From Cladophialophora immunda (taxonomy: Eukaryota > Ascomycota > Eurotiomycetes > Chaetothyriales > Herpotrichiellaceae): a stretch of 12,512 nucleotides of DNA. The translations under genes were made by a program, and so were the position numbers. Where the stretch lies: NCBI RefSeq assembly GCF_000835495.1, contig NW_015622569.1, forward strand, positions 1-12,512. The letters are read 5' to 3'. This document shows positions 1 through 7,259 of this stretch, piece after piece. Each line of letters begins with the position of its first letter. The stretch's first letter is position 1. Below the pieces are notes generated by a model that was given only the letters and a program-made list of their open reading frames with translations, did no database searches and was not told where the DNA came from.

Positions 1-1820
1 GCCAATTGGGTAAGAATGCTTGCAGAACAATGCTATGTTGGAGGGATGTCTTTGAAGTAGCGATATAAGGACAAAACCAGGATCCTGGGCGTTATGGCAA
101 TTGGGTAGTCATCCACGAGAACACGAAGAGATATGGAGGAAGCAATATCGTCGAAAAACAGTTCCCTGAGTCAAAATAATGATTACCATGTGCTATATGG
201 GCATTTCGATGTGAGATGCAAGACCGAGAGCACCACATACACCAAGTATTCTGTTTTCTCCTTCTCATCTTGACAGTGGCCATTGAGCGACACTTTGATA
301 CTTGAAAAATCATGTATACACGGTAGACAAAGATGTTTTCTGGCTAGTTATCTCGGATTCTAACATAGCAATGACAACGGGAACTCAGTAAAGACGGCAG
401 CCATGGGCTTATTGTGGTGACCCGTAGCGTATCAACGAGCTTTTTGATCTTGACACCAAGCTTCTTTTCAGCGAGAATCGTCTTCCCAATCTCCTCCCCC
501 CCAAAATGAGGCTATGTTGCCGAAGGGAAAACATCTTCCTCCTCGCCGTGGCCGCAAAAGTAGAATATTCATGTATCTGAGGGCTAGATATCATTCAGTA
601 GCCACCGCGGTTCTTTTCTCTCTCGTTGGCTGTAAAAGAGGCTGTTTTTGCTCTTCCGTTAGGGTAATGTCCCTTGGCGAGGCGACGATTACAGCCGTTT
701 GCGGGCGCAACAAATGTTTCTACGAGGTAACTACTAAAGAGGGAAAGTAGGATGTGGGAACATCCTGTCGAAACCAGGAAAGGGAATCGAGGAGAGCCGT
801 CGTCACGACGACGGGGGTATAGATGTCCGCCGCGCATAAGGGAGTGGATCTACCCTAAGAAATGTACTTGTTATGGAGCCTGGATTTCCTGTGATGAAGG
901 AAACAAAATACCTCGTACTCACTGCATGGTGAGGCTTGCCCACGGACCACAAGTAAGAAGCGGTGATGGCTCTGCCAGCCAAGGAACCGCTCGCACGTGT
1001 CCGACGACAGGTGGAGTTGCCTTCTTGTTGCCTGACACTACTCGGTACAGTCGAGGGTTTCTTTGAATTCCCGCTGCCCTATACGGCTGTGAAAGTGTCC
1101 AACACCCACTGGCGGTGACCTGCTTTCTCCTACTCATTTGCCTCGGACTCCAACGTAGGTATCAACTGGACGCACGCGAGAAGCATCCCGCCAGGTACCA
1201 ACAACCTTCCGGGTGAATGAAGGAACGCCACAGGGGTAGATCGCTACCTGAGAGAATGAACCCACCCGTGATAGGGGCCACGCAACGGGCCGAGAGGGTG
1301 ACGCCCTTCCCCCGGCAGGGGCCCACAGAGCCGCCGCGTTACGCTCCGGGGGGCCAGTAGCCAACTCCCGACCTGGCGTTATGAACCTACTGCTTCAGCC
1401 GAAGTTTTTTGCTCGTCCAGGCCTTTCTCGTCTCCTCCTAGATAATTTCCCCTACTCTCGCTGGGTAAACGCCCTGCATTTCCTAGCCCGCAAGCTGTCT
1501 GATACCACTACCCTTAGGGTTTGCCCAGAGGCATAAATTACTTTGCCAATCATGAGACGCCACGATCCTGGGAAGCTAGATATTATGGCTAAAAATCTTC
1601 CACGACGCTTTCAGCGGCATCAAATTCGGGCGTAAAAGCATCTACAGGGCGAGAATGTCTCAACTATACTGTTACGGCACAACCTCGAAGCCCTCGAATT
1701 GCGCCGAACAGGAGAAACCTAGCCGGGTCGCAGCTAGGTTCCACGACCCCCAAGGAAGCACGTGCGAGGCTCTGGAGGAGCCTTACTAGGCCGCACTCAC
1801 GTGACGACACCACGCCAAAC
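1..1820. other. No gene recognised
   Basis: I see no convincing gene here. Open frames exist on both strands, such as ATG frames at 514-750 and 752-1066 (plus) and 313-92 (minus). Their translations are rich in Arg, Ser and Cys with no domain, and they overlap equally long frames on the other strand. A 51-codon ATG frame at 1381-1536 (plus) has a hydrophobic Leu/Phe-rich start and is open upstream without another ATG; it is the least unlikely candidate but unsupported. Positions 1240-1370 are noticeably GC-rich. No tRNA, rRNA or transposon motif was recognised. Confidence 0.5.
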
Positions 1821-1874
1821 CCCTTGCAGTCCTTGAAGCCCTTGCAGACTTCAAAACCCTTGCATTCAACTATC
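1821..1874. repeat. Degenerate 18-base tandem repeat, three units
   Basis: Three consecutive 18-base units begin with CCCTTGCA at 1821, 1839 and 1857. The first two share CCCTTGCAG and then diverge, and the third keeps only the first eight bases plus scattered matches. The repeat lies in a plus-strand open frame without an ATG (1824-2222), where the unit would encode a six-residue Lys-Pro-Leu-containing period. No coding function is supported; the spacing is seen directly. Confidence 0.6.
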
Positions 1875-2559
1875 GAAAACCCTCACATCCCATCCGAACA
1901 TTCTGAGACAATCAGAGAGTCCAGAATGACAAAGCAAGGAGGAATGTTTCACCTGGAAAGGTATATAGATCTCGAAAAGAGCCCCAATTACCCTTCGAGC
2001 TCTTTGTCTCTCGTCTTGTACTCTACAGTGCATCAAGATAGCAATATCAGGACTCTCAAGCCTTCTCCATACGTACGAAGCCCTCTAAAGCCCCTTAGAG
2101 CCTTCTCTCGGTCTTCGTCCCTGACATATACGGAGTATGCTCACCGGTTAGGCATTTTGTCCATTCACCGCTCTTTTACGCCGCTACTATCATCTATGGA
2201 AAATCGACATGTCACGCACTAGTGATGCAAGAATCCTCCTCATACGGTGTCTTCCCACACCCCTGTCGACAAAAAATAAACCCGAAATGTCTTCGTTAGA
2301 TTAGAGCCTCGGATGATAAAAAGACTCTTCCCACCTTCCCCTTTTTTTGGGGTCACACTCGTCCTTTTCCAGCTCTTCGACGCTATCACTTCATCAAGCC
2401 CATCCCACTCAATACCATTGCTACCAGCGTCTCCAATCCCGTTTCTCTGGTTGCCGAACAGGGTGGAGCGCTTTTGCCCTATCGACCACCGCTCTAGCGA
2501 CAAGCCATTGATCCACCCCTCCATTCGTTCTTTCCCGGTATCTCGCCAAGAATATCGCC
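1875..2559. other. Pyrimidine-rich upstream region, possible promoter of the 2560 gene
   Basis: I see no gene I can support. The plus strand is CT-rich over about 2320-2560, with runs such as CCTTCCCCTTTTTTT near 2334-2348 and CTCCATTCGTTCTTTCCC near 2519-2536. Such CT-rich tracts commonly precede transcription starts in filamentous fungi. An ATG frame at 2313-2657 (plus) overlaps the next gene in another frame; it is Pro/Ser-rich and probably a by-product of the pyrimidine tract. The promoter role is inferred. Confidence 0.35.
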
Positions 2560-2907
2560 ATGGCCCTCCAGGAAACCCCTCAGGCTCCCTTGTTGATGGG
2601 TATGACGATCGTTCGCGTTTTCTTCAACAAAGACGAAGTTACGAAATCGGTGTTTGAAAACGAGAATTGTGGCAAATGTTCTTCGAAAGCTACTGTCATA
2701 TTTCGGGCCGTCGACCTCATTACCTTCGGTCTGGATATCTGTGCGTGTAAACCCCCGGTAATATGTTTACCGGGAAAAAAAGATTCCCATATGCTTGTCG
2801 ACTGGGCTTCATCTGCCAAAGAAAACCGTTATTTGGCATTCGGAATAAATATTCTCCGTCCGGGCAAATCGGGTACAGTGAGCGTTGAGGATTTGCCACT
2901 GCGTTGA
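2560..2907 (+). CDS. Small hypothetical protein, possibly the first exon of a longer gene
   Basis: This is a 115-residue frame starting with ATG in a very good eukaryotic context (GCCATGG). Codon use looks coding-like, with many C or G third positions. The product has no signal peptide or membrane segment. It contains a CxxC pair (NCGKC) near residue 37 and further cysteines in CACKPPVIC near residues 61-69, which could suggest metal binding or disulphides, but I recognise no family. The C-terminal VSVEDLPLR may be read-through into an intron: GTGAGC at 2878 is a good donor in phase 0 and the adjoining frame at 2882-3043 is strongly protein-like. The gene may therefore continue beyond 2907. 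Function unknown. Confidence 0.5.
   Translation: MALQETPQAPLLMGMTIVRVFFNKDEVTKSVFENENCGKCSSKATVIFRAVDLITFGLDICACKPPVICLPGKKDSHMLVDWASSAKENRYLAFGINILRPGKSGTVSVEDLPLR
2754..2774. repeat. Perfect 8-base inverted repeat
   Basis: CCCGGTAA (2754-2761) and TTACCGGG (2767-2774) form a perfect 8-base-pair stem with a 5-base loop, followed by a run of A. It lies inside the 2560 reading frame, so it may be chance or RNA structure in the message; no role is shown. Confidence 0.4.
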
Positions 2908-3043
2908 TTGGCCGAACGAAAAGGATGATGTGAGGAAGTGGGCTGGCGGCGATTCAGACAAGGGGCCACCTCAATTATGTGACGTGGGCTACCCTGTCGA
3001 GGATTCTAACATTCCGAACCCAATGTGGGCATCGACTTGGTAA
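2882..3043 (+). other. Coding-like frame following the 2560 gene
   Basis: This is a 53-codon open stretch in the frame one base on from the 2560 gene. It has no ATG start of its own but looks protein-like, with PNEKDDVRKWAGGDSDK, then DVGYPVEDSNIPNP, ending MWASTW. One phase-consistent join is an intron at 2878-2938 (GTGAGC to an AAG acceptor), but that acceptor is weak; a single frameshift is the alternative. A good donor, GTAAGC, begins at 3040, just at the end of this frame. A downstream acceptor TAG (3109-3111) or CAG (ending 3117) preceded by ACTAAG suggests another short intron. It is most likely a second exon or a shifted continuation of the same gene. Confidence 0.4.
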
Positions 3044-3260
3044 GCTAGGCACTGCAAATGGCAGGAACGCACGAGGTACAGGGAGACTAAGAACCTTGCG
3101 ACGGAAAATAGGCTTCAGTTACACTACTCCTAACTTGGGCACTTGCAGTCACTGTTATGCCGCTTGACCCACTAAGTCGTGATATCATCACACACTCTAC
3201 GCGAGAACGGAGGTTTCAGATGGCTCTTGATTAAATCTGTCACAACTGCAGAAAGGCTCG

Positions 3261-4974
3261 TTATCGATGCTGTTTGGTCCGCCTCTTTGATTTCCTAGTA
3301 GCTTCACCCAGAATCATTTCGACATCGTCCTTGGGAACCGGGTGGTACCTTTCCGTACATTTCTTGGTACGGATCGTCATTTCGGTAATATGGTGCCTTC
3401 GTCGCTTCATTTTAACATGTCTGCTTTGGTCGCCGTCGAGCCAGGCAATGCTAACTGAGAGATTCGAGGAAGAAGTCCAGGCCACTATCAGCGTAGAGTA
3501 GTCGATGAAGTGTTCTTCCGGGGTCTGGTCCGCCTCGGAGTCGTCAGAGAGTAGGGTGTAAATAGGGGGGAGAACTGTAAACTCTTCCTATATTAGGTTA
3601 GAGAGGACTCTCTTCAGGTAATGAGAGGCGAAGGGGGGGGCGGTTTACGTCCACAGCAAGTAACGTGGCAAGATCTCGCCTAAGCGAGGGCAGACCCTGG
3701 GCTGCTGAGAGTGTCCCCGTCGATGTTCGCAATCGTCTCTCAAGGACTTGTACCGTTTGGAAAGATCCGACTAGGGATCTGATAGATACGTTCCACCGTT
3801 CGTACACTTTGTGGGCGAAAATTGCTTGTCCCAGATAATCGCGGGAAGGGGGGGTGCGGCAAGGGCACGGTTGGACCCAAAGTAGAGGATGACTGATCTC
3901 CAAATGCGGATACTTTTGGAAATCCGCGAGTTCAATGTACCCCTGAGCTGATCCGTCCCGTAAAGATTCATCCAAAACGATCAATCTCTCAAGCCCGCGG
4001 CTTTTGCATATGGGTCCCAAATATTCCTTGATACTGGGATGCCTCGAGAGAACGATCGCTTTAACGGGGCACATTTCTTGAAGAATTCTAAGAACATCCT
4101 GTAGCTCATAGTCATAGTCGTCAAAGATCCTCATATTAAAAACATTCAGGGATGATCTTGTCGCCTTCATCAATTCAACAATCTTGTCGGCAGGGATCCG
4201 TAACCTAGCAAAGTAAATCAGCAGCAGGGGCACGTATTTGTCGGGAATGCCCTTTGAGGCTAAACGGTCAATCGCGCTGATCGTCTGCCTTCTGACCTGC
4301 TCGAGAGCAGTTGCGTGGTCTTTGGATACGCTTCTGGTTCTTGGTCCATGTCGTTGCTCGCGGCGTTGGACTTGTTGATTGGCCCTTGATTCGAGTGTAT
4401 CACTGGGGTCCCGCATTTTGCTTATGATAAGGTCTGCGAGAGTCTTCACGCGGCCGCGACAGCGGAAATAATCACCCGCATCCGTATGTTCGTATATGAT
4501 CCGGACGGGTGATCGATCCAGCAAGTTCCGCCGTTGAGAAATGGAGTTTTCCTGGTCATCTGTCATCGGAGCTGCGTTTATCATATGGGCAGACAGGAAG
4601 GTTCCCAAGAGTGGAGGTGACTGGTCGATAGCAGTGATGTCTAACAGTACGATGAGATCACCAGGGTTAGGGCGGAAACTCCCCGCTGCAGAAGCCGTGA
4701 CCCCGGATGATGCTTTTGCGAAAGCACATATTTGGGCAGCTACCCGCCCGCGGTTCTTCCATCTCGTGCGTTCATGTTCCGTGACGATGCGATTACTGTC
4801 GTTCTTGTAACAGTTGAGGAAGGTAACGGCCACTGCCTTCAACGTTAGCAGCGATGCGGTTGTTTGATACTATCGGATGAAGTCACCTCTCAGCAGTTGG
4901 GAAAGTTCGAAGTTGCGAATGGTGAGAGTCGAGATGACATTATCACCATCAAGAAGCGTAAAATGGCTCATCAT
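3261..4974 (-). CDS. Three-exon hypothetical protein, 532 residues; 5' end uncertain
   Basis: Exons read 4974-4887, 4832-3649 and 3587-3261. The lengths (88, 1184 and 327 bases) sum to 533 codons with both junctions in phase, first ATG to TAA. The first exon begins MMSHFTLLDGDNV. The second carries a charged stretch (about residues 170-205), helical segments, and MRIFDDYDYE (263-272) followed by KAIVLSRHP (287-295), which resembles a Walker B and sensor pair of NTPases, though no P-loop is visible. Exon 3 has an acidic patch (SDDSEADQTPEE) and ends with a basic tail (RKSKRRTKQHR) that could be a nuclear localisation signal. I recognise no family. The frame stays open upstream of the ATG to 5136, and more coding-like blocks lie further upstream, so the protein may be longer. 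The gene is convincing; its function is unknown. Confidence 0.72.
3588..3648 (-). other. Intron 2 of the 532-residue gene
   Basis: This is a 61-base intron read on the minus strand, with donor GTAAAC at 3648 and acceptor TAG ending at 3588. CTAAC lies about a dozen bases before the acceptor, matching the fungal branch-site consensus. Removing it joins exon 2 (ending ...LLAVD) to a protein-like exon 3 in phase 0. Without splicing, exon 2 would end at a TAA at 3600-3598 inside the intron. Confidence 0.75.
4833..4886 (-). other. Intron 1 of the 532-residue gene
   Basis: This is a 54-base intron on the minus strand, with donor GTGACT at 4886, acceptor CAG ending at 4833 and branch site GCTAACG about 15 bases before the acceptor. 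It joins exon 1 (…SQLLR plus one base) to exon 2 in phase 1, making a Val codon across the junction. Unspliced, the exon 1 frame stops at TAG shortly after the donor, and exon 2 would lack an ATG for many residues. Confidence 0.7.
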
Positions 4975-5136
4975 TGTACTAGTACACGCGTGCCGTAGGG
5001 TGGTGTTCCTCGAAAAGTCTATTAATTCGGGGGAGCTCTCTTCAAGATATATTTGAAAGAATTCAGGCTTCCTTAGGCAACAGGGCGAGGGACAGAGTGT
5101 CGCACGGGTAGGAGTGCCGCCAAGACGAGGTAAACG
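4975..5136 (-). other. Open, protein-like upstream extension of exon 1
   Basis: The exon 1 frame is open from 5136 down to the ATG at 4974, with no other ATG. Its nearer part looks like real protein (EFFQIYLEESSPELIDFSR, then NTTLRHACTSTMM). Either the first exon starts further upstream with a splice acceptor in about 5060-5130, or the true start is in an earlier exon. I could not find an acceptor with the right phase, so the annotated start remains the first in-frame ATG. An AT-rich AAATATATC near 5047-5055 could instead be a TATA-like element if the ATG is correct. Confidence 0.45.
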
Positions 5137-5300
5137 TCAGTCTCACCCTCTTTGGGGACGAGGGTGGTGCCGCTCTGTGCTAACCCCCGGGCCAGCGGAT
5201 CACCGTGTTTCACCGCTGTCGGCGGCAGAAGGGTGTAGCGCCCCGGCACCGACGGTGCGACACAGACCTTGCTCACCCCGATGGAGACTGTTGATGATTG
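5073..5300 (-). other. Coding-like block, probable exon upstream of the 532-residue gene
   Basis: This minus-strand frame has strong G/C third-position bias and a protein-like translation (VCVAPSVPGRYTLLPPTAV, then LAQSGTTLVPKEGETDVYLV), ending in TAA at 5075-5073. It has no ATG; the nearest in-frame start-like codon is GTG at 5276. The GTGAGA donor at 5146 lies inside it and could lead to the next exon, but I found no acceptor that keeps phase. It is best read as an exon of the same or an adjacent minus-strand gene, or a decayed remnant. No domain recognised. Confidence 0.4.
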
Positions 5301-5351
5301 ACCGCCTTTAAGTCTGCCGCCGCGGCGTCTTCCTCAAAGCTATTTACTTAC

Positions 5352-5426
5352 CCTCGTCTCAGGCCGAATTTCTCTGCGCGCGGCCTTCCTTTCATAGCTT
5401 TCGTCGCTATGCTCACGCTTTCTATC
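5352..5426 (-). other. Possible 25-codon exon bounded by consensus splice sites
   Basis: On the minus strand this block follows CTTCAG (acceptor ending at 5427) and precedes GTAAGT (donor from 5351), the consensus donor. It is exactly 25 codons in one frame, highly charged: DRKREHSDESYERKAARR. Stops flank it in the same frame on both sides (TAG in the upstream ATATAG and TAG after the donor), as expected for a small internal exon. Its partners are not resolved: the nearest CAG acceptor downstream (ending 5288) leads into a stop in this phase, while an AAG acceptor ending at 5268 would enter the 5073-5300 block in frame. Confidence 0.4.
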
Positions 5427-5540
5427 CTGAAGCTATATTGGTCTCATGAACGAGCCAGTCCGGGAGATCTTAGACTGGAGATTCTCTGCAGGCCTTAGGC
5501 AAGCGATGGGAAAACTATTGTCGTATGCCGACCTACAGAC

Positions 5541-5660
5541 TTATGCCTCAGTCTCCAGCTTAGGTATCGAACACCTGACGACCGCATCACGATCGCGTCG
5601 TACCGTCCCAAGGGTGCGACATATTTCAGTAGTACGCTCCCCTAACCTTTCCTCATAGGG
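5541..5660 (-). other. Coding-like block near the LINE boundary
   Basis: This is a 39-codon minus-strand stretch between stops, protein-like and charged: PYEERLGERTTEICRTLG, then DAVVRCSIPKLETEA. It has no ATG and no domain. It lies about 150 bases from the start of recognisable LINE sequence on the plus strand. It may be another exon of the minus-strand gene, whose upstream part would then have been displaced by the LINE insertion, or it may be a chance open frame. Confidence 0.28.
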
Positions 5661-5811
5661 TTATGGCAAACGTCGAATGACGCACAGCGCACCATAGCCT
5701 CTGTCCATATTAATCTGTACCGAAAGTGCCCAAGTCCATCTTGCAATAGAATTGAGGATCCCAAGGTTTGCGGATCCTTCAACTCGAGAAAGTCAAGACA
5801 GCCCACCACGG

Positions 5812-6132
5812 ACATGGCAAATCGAAATCGGACCAGCCAGTGGCTGGGCGGTGCATGCCGCCGAGCTAATTGCCATCCATCACGCGGTTGAGGCAATCTA
5901 CCAGGAAAGAGTCAACAGGCGAAGAGACAAGATATATACAATAATCAGCGACAGCCAGTCAGCGATTAAAGCAATCGCCAACCCATCCAATAAATCTGGC
6001 CGGGCGATAATGCATCGTATCCTAGACCGTGTCCAGACATTTCGGGATCGACGAATCAAAATCCGGTTACACTGGATCCCCGGTCACGCAGGCATCGAAG
6101 GGAACGAATGGGCCGACCGGCTCGCAAAGTAA
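5812..6132 (+). pseudogene. LINE RNase H domain, truncated
   Basis: The translation carries the family hallmarks IGPASGWAVHAAELIAIHH (catalytic Glu in AAEL), IISDSQSA (second catalytic Asp) and HWIPGHAGIEGNEWADRLA (the His and last Asp). The first catalytic Asp, normally in a TDGS motif about 40 residues before AAEL, is absent together with the first strands of the fold. The frame is open further upstream (from 5752) but that part is not RNase H-like. A TAA follows LAK at 6130-6132, where the family normally continues. The domain would have degraded the RNA strand during reverse transcription; this copy cannot be active. Confidence 0.85.
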
Positions 6133-6337
6133 GCAGTCACCTCGTAAAAACAACATAGCTTTTGGTCGTCTTGTTTCAACATGCGAACGAACAGCACGTA
6201 AGAGGATTTAAGAAGAATGGCAAAGAGAGTGGAGGTCCAACCCGAAAGGCAAATGTTTGAAAAGGATCGGTGACCGTCTCCCAGCCAGGCGGGCCTTCCG
6301 CCCCTACAGCTAACTCACACGACACCGAACCTACCTG

Positions 6338-6684
6338 ATGGTGCAACTGCGGAGTGGGCACTCCGTGTTAGCACCACACAGCCGACGGTTCAAGTTCACG
6401 GATGACGACCGCTGTGTGTGTGGAGTGATCGAAACAGTAGTCCACGTCCTGGTGGACTGTCCGAGGCTCTGGGAAGCAAGACAAGAACTACGGGACTCAG
6501 GTAGGGGACGCACTTGGGTGTACCGCGACCATACTCGGGGGAACTTCTCGGAACGAGCAAGGTAAAGTACTTGTAGGCAATGGCAGAATTCAACTGGAAA
6601 ATTGTCAGTGCAGTGCTTGAATTCGTGGAAGTATCCGGAAGGTTCGAATCACGCAGCTCCGCCGGTCAGGCTAAGGGATCATGA
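6338..6684 (+). pseudogene. LINE C-terminal zinc knuckle and tail, frameshifted
   Basis: The frame from 6338 reads QLRSGHSVLAPH, RFKFTDDDRCVCG and ETVVHVLVDCPRLWEARQ, the CX1CX7HX4C knuckle found at the C-terminus of Tad1-like ORF2 proteins. This frame ends at 6565. The family's last segment resumes one frame over at 6577 (FNWKIVSAVLEFVEVSGRF) and stops with TGA at 6682-6684. Upstream in the same element, LVSTCERTARKRI near 6173-6211 and CLKRIGDRLPARRAFRPY near 6250-6307 are linker pieces in shifted frames. Non-functional. Confidence 0.8.
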
Positions 6685-6821
6685 TAGGCCCCAGCGACGC
6701 TGAAAAATCGCGCATGTATTATAGTTTCACACCTCAGAGGGACTAAGAATAGTTTAGAGCAGTACTATAGTAGCCCAACATATCAATCCCCACGGAGGGA
6801 GAGACCAGGGCAAATTGAATT

Positions 6822-6842
6822 AAGTCCAAGTCCAAGTCCAAG
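6822..6842. repeat. (AAGTCC) hexamer repeat, 3.5 copies
   Basis: AAGTCC occurs three times in a row from 6822 followed by AAG. It lies about 140 bases after the LINE stop codon. Some LINE families end in short tandem repeats, so this may mark the 3' end of the element; it could equally be an unrelated microsatellite. Confidence 0.6.
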
Positions 6843-7047
6843 ACTGTTGGAAATGGTACAACCTTGTCATGTATGGAAGCATATCACACGTGCTAAGTCC
6901 AATATACTCTACAGTACACAATGGGGAGGGAAACACTCTACAATTAACGTATCTTTCAAGTTCAGCTTCGGCCTTGACATCCACTCCAAATCATTCGGAT
7001 CCACGTTTCTGGTGTCCAAAAAACTAGAGCTAGACGATATATCACGT

Positions 7048-7115
7048 ACATTGAGAAACATCAGACTGTGAGAAACCTCAAACTGTGAGAAATACCAAAT
7101 TGTGAGACAAACAAC
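7048..7115. repeat. Four imperfect 17-base tandem units
   Basis: Units of exactly 17 bases start at 7048, 7065, 7082 and 7099. Their core is TGAGA followed by an A-rich stretch; units 2 and 3 share ACTGTGAGAAA and the outer ones are more diverged. The array lies about 145 bases upstream of the ATG at 7260, so it may sit in the promoter of that gene. No regulatory role is demonstrated. Confidence 0.65.
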
Positions 7116-7259
7116 GATGCTTCATGCGATGCTGATCTGGTCGTCCTACCCAGCCAACATCCTCTGATATGTTCTCATCTCTCAAATATATTGGGAATCT
7201 GTCCTCATAATAAGTCAAGTTCTTTCGCACCCGAACAGCATAGATCCAATTCTGGAAAG

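Larger units (their letters stand above)
5812..6684 (+). mobile_element. 5'-truncated Tad1-type LINE retrotransposon remnant (RNase H to C-terminus)
   Basis: Three reading-frame blocks in element order match the 3' end of a fungal non-LTR retrotransposon second ORF: an RNase H domain (5812-6132), a linker and CCHC knuckle (about 6150-6565), and a C-terminal tail (6577-6684) with VLEFVEVSGRFESR, a typical ending of this family. The frames shift (frame 1, then 3 and 2, then 1) and stops interrupt, so the copy is dead. Nothing upstream of 5812 resembles the reverse transcriptase, fitting 5' truncation during insertion. Target-site duplications were not found; the 3' boundary may extend to the hexamer repeat at 6822. 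Confidence 0.82.

Noticed and set aside
3..107. CAATTGGGTA occurring at 3-12 and 98-107
   Set aside because: Two 10-base matches with unrelated flanks; no tandem structure, possibly chance.
92..313. Minus-strand 73-codon ATG frame
   Set aside because: Composition is rich in Cys, His, Ser and Trp with no domain, no introns and no supporting context; likely a chance frame.
514..1066. Two consecutive plus-strand ATG frames (514-750 and 752-1066)
   Set aside because: Arg/Gly/Ser/Cys-rich translations without recognisable motifs, overlapped by similarly long minus-strand frames; no clear coding signal on either strand.
3274..3501. Plus-strand frame with hydrophobic segments
   Set aside because: It starts at TTG and is the antisense of exon 3 of the minus-strand gene, which is supported by splice sites and phase.
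4541..4810. Plus-strand 89-codon ATG frame
   Set aside because: It lies entirely antisense to the long exon 2 of the minus-strand gene.
4975..4986. 12-base perfect palindrome TGTACTAGTACA directly before the ATG of the 532-residue gene
   Set aside because: Could be a binding site, but a single short palindrome in this much sequence is not significant, and the region may itself be coding.
5642..5896. Minus-strand 84-codon frame
   Set aside because: Its first part is antisense to the LINE RNase H domain, which is clearly the real signal there.
6641..6655. GGTTCGAATC, resembling a tRNA T-loop/B-box
   Set aside because: The flanking bases do not form a T-stem and no anticodon or acceptor arms are present. 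The stretch encodes part of the LINE C-terminal tail (GRFES).
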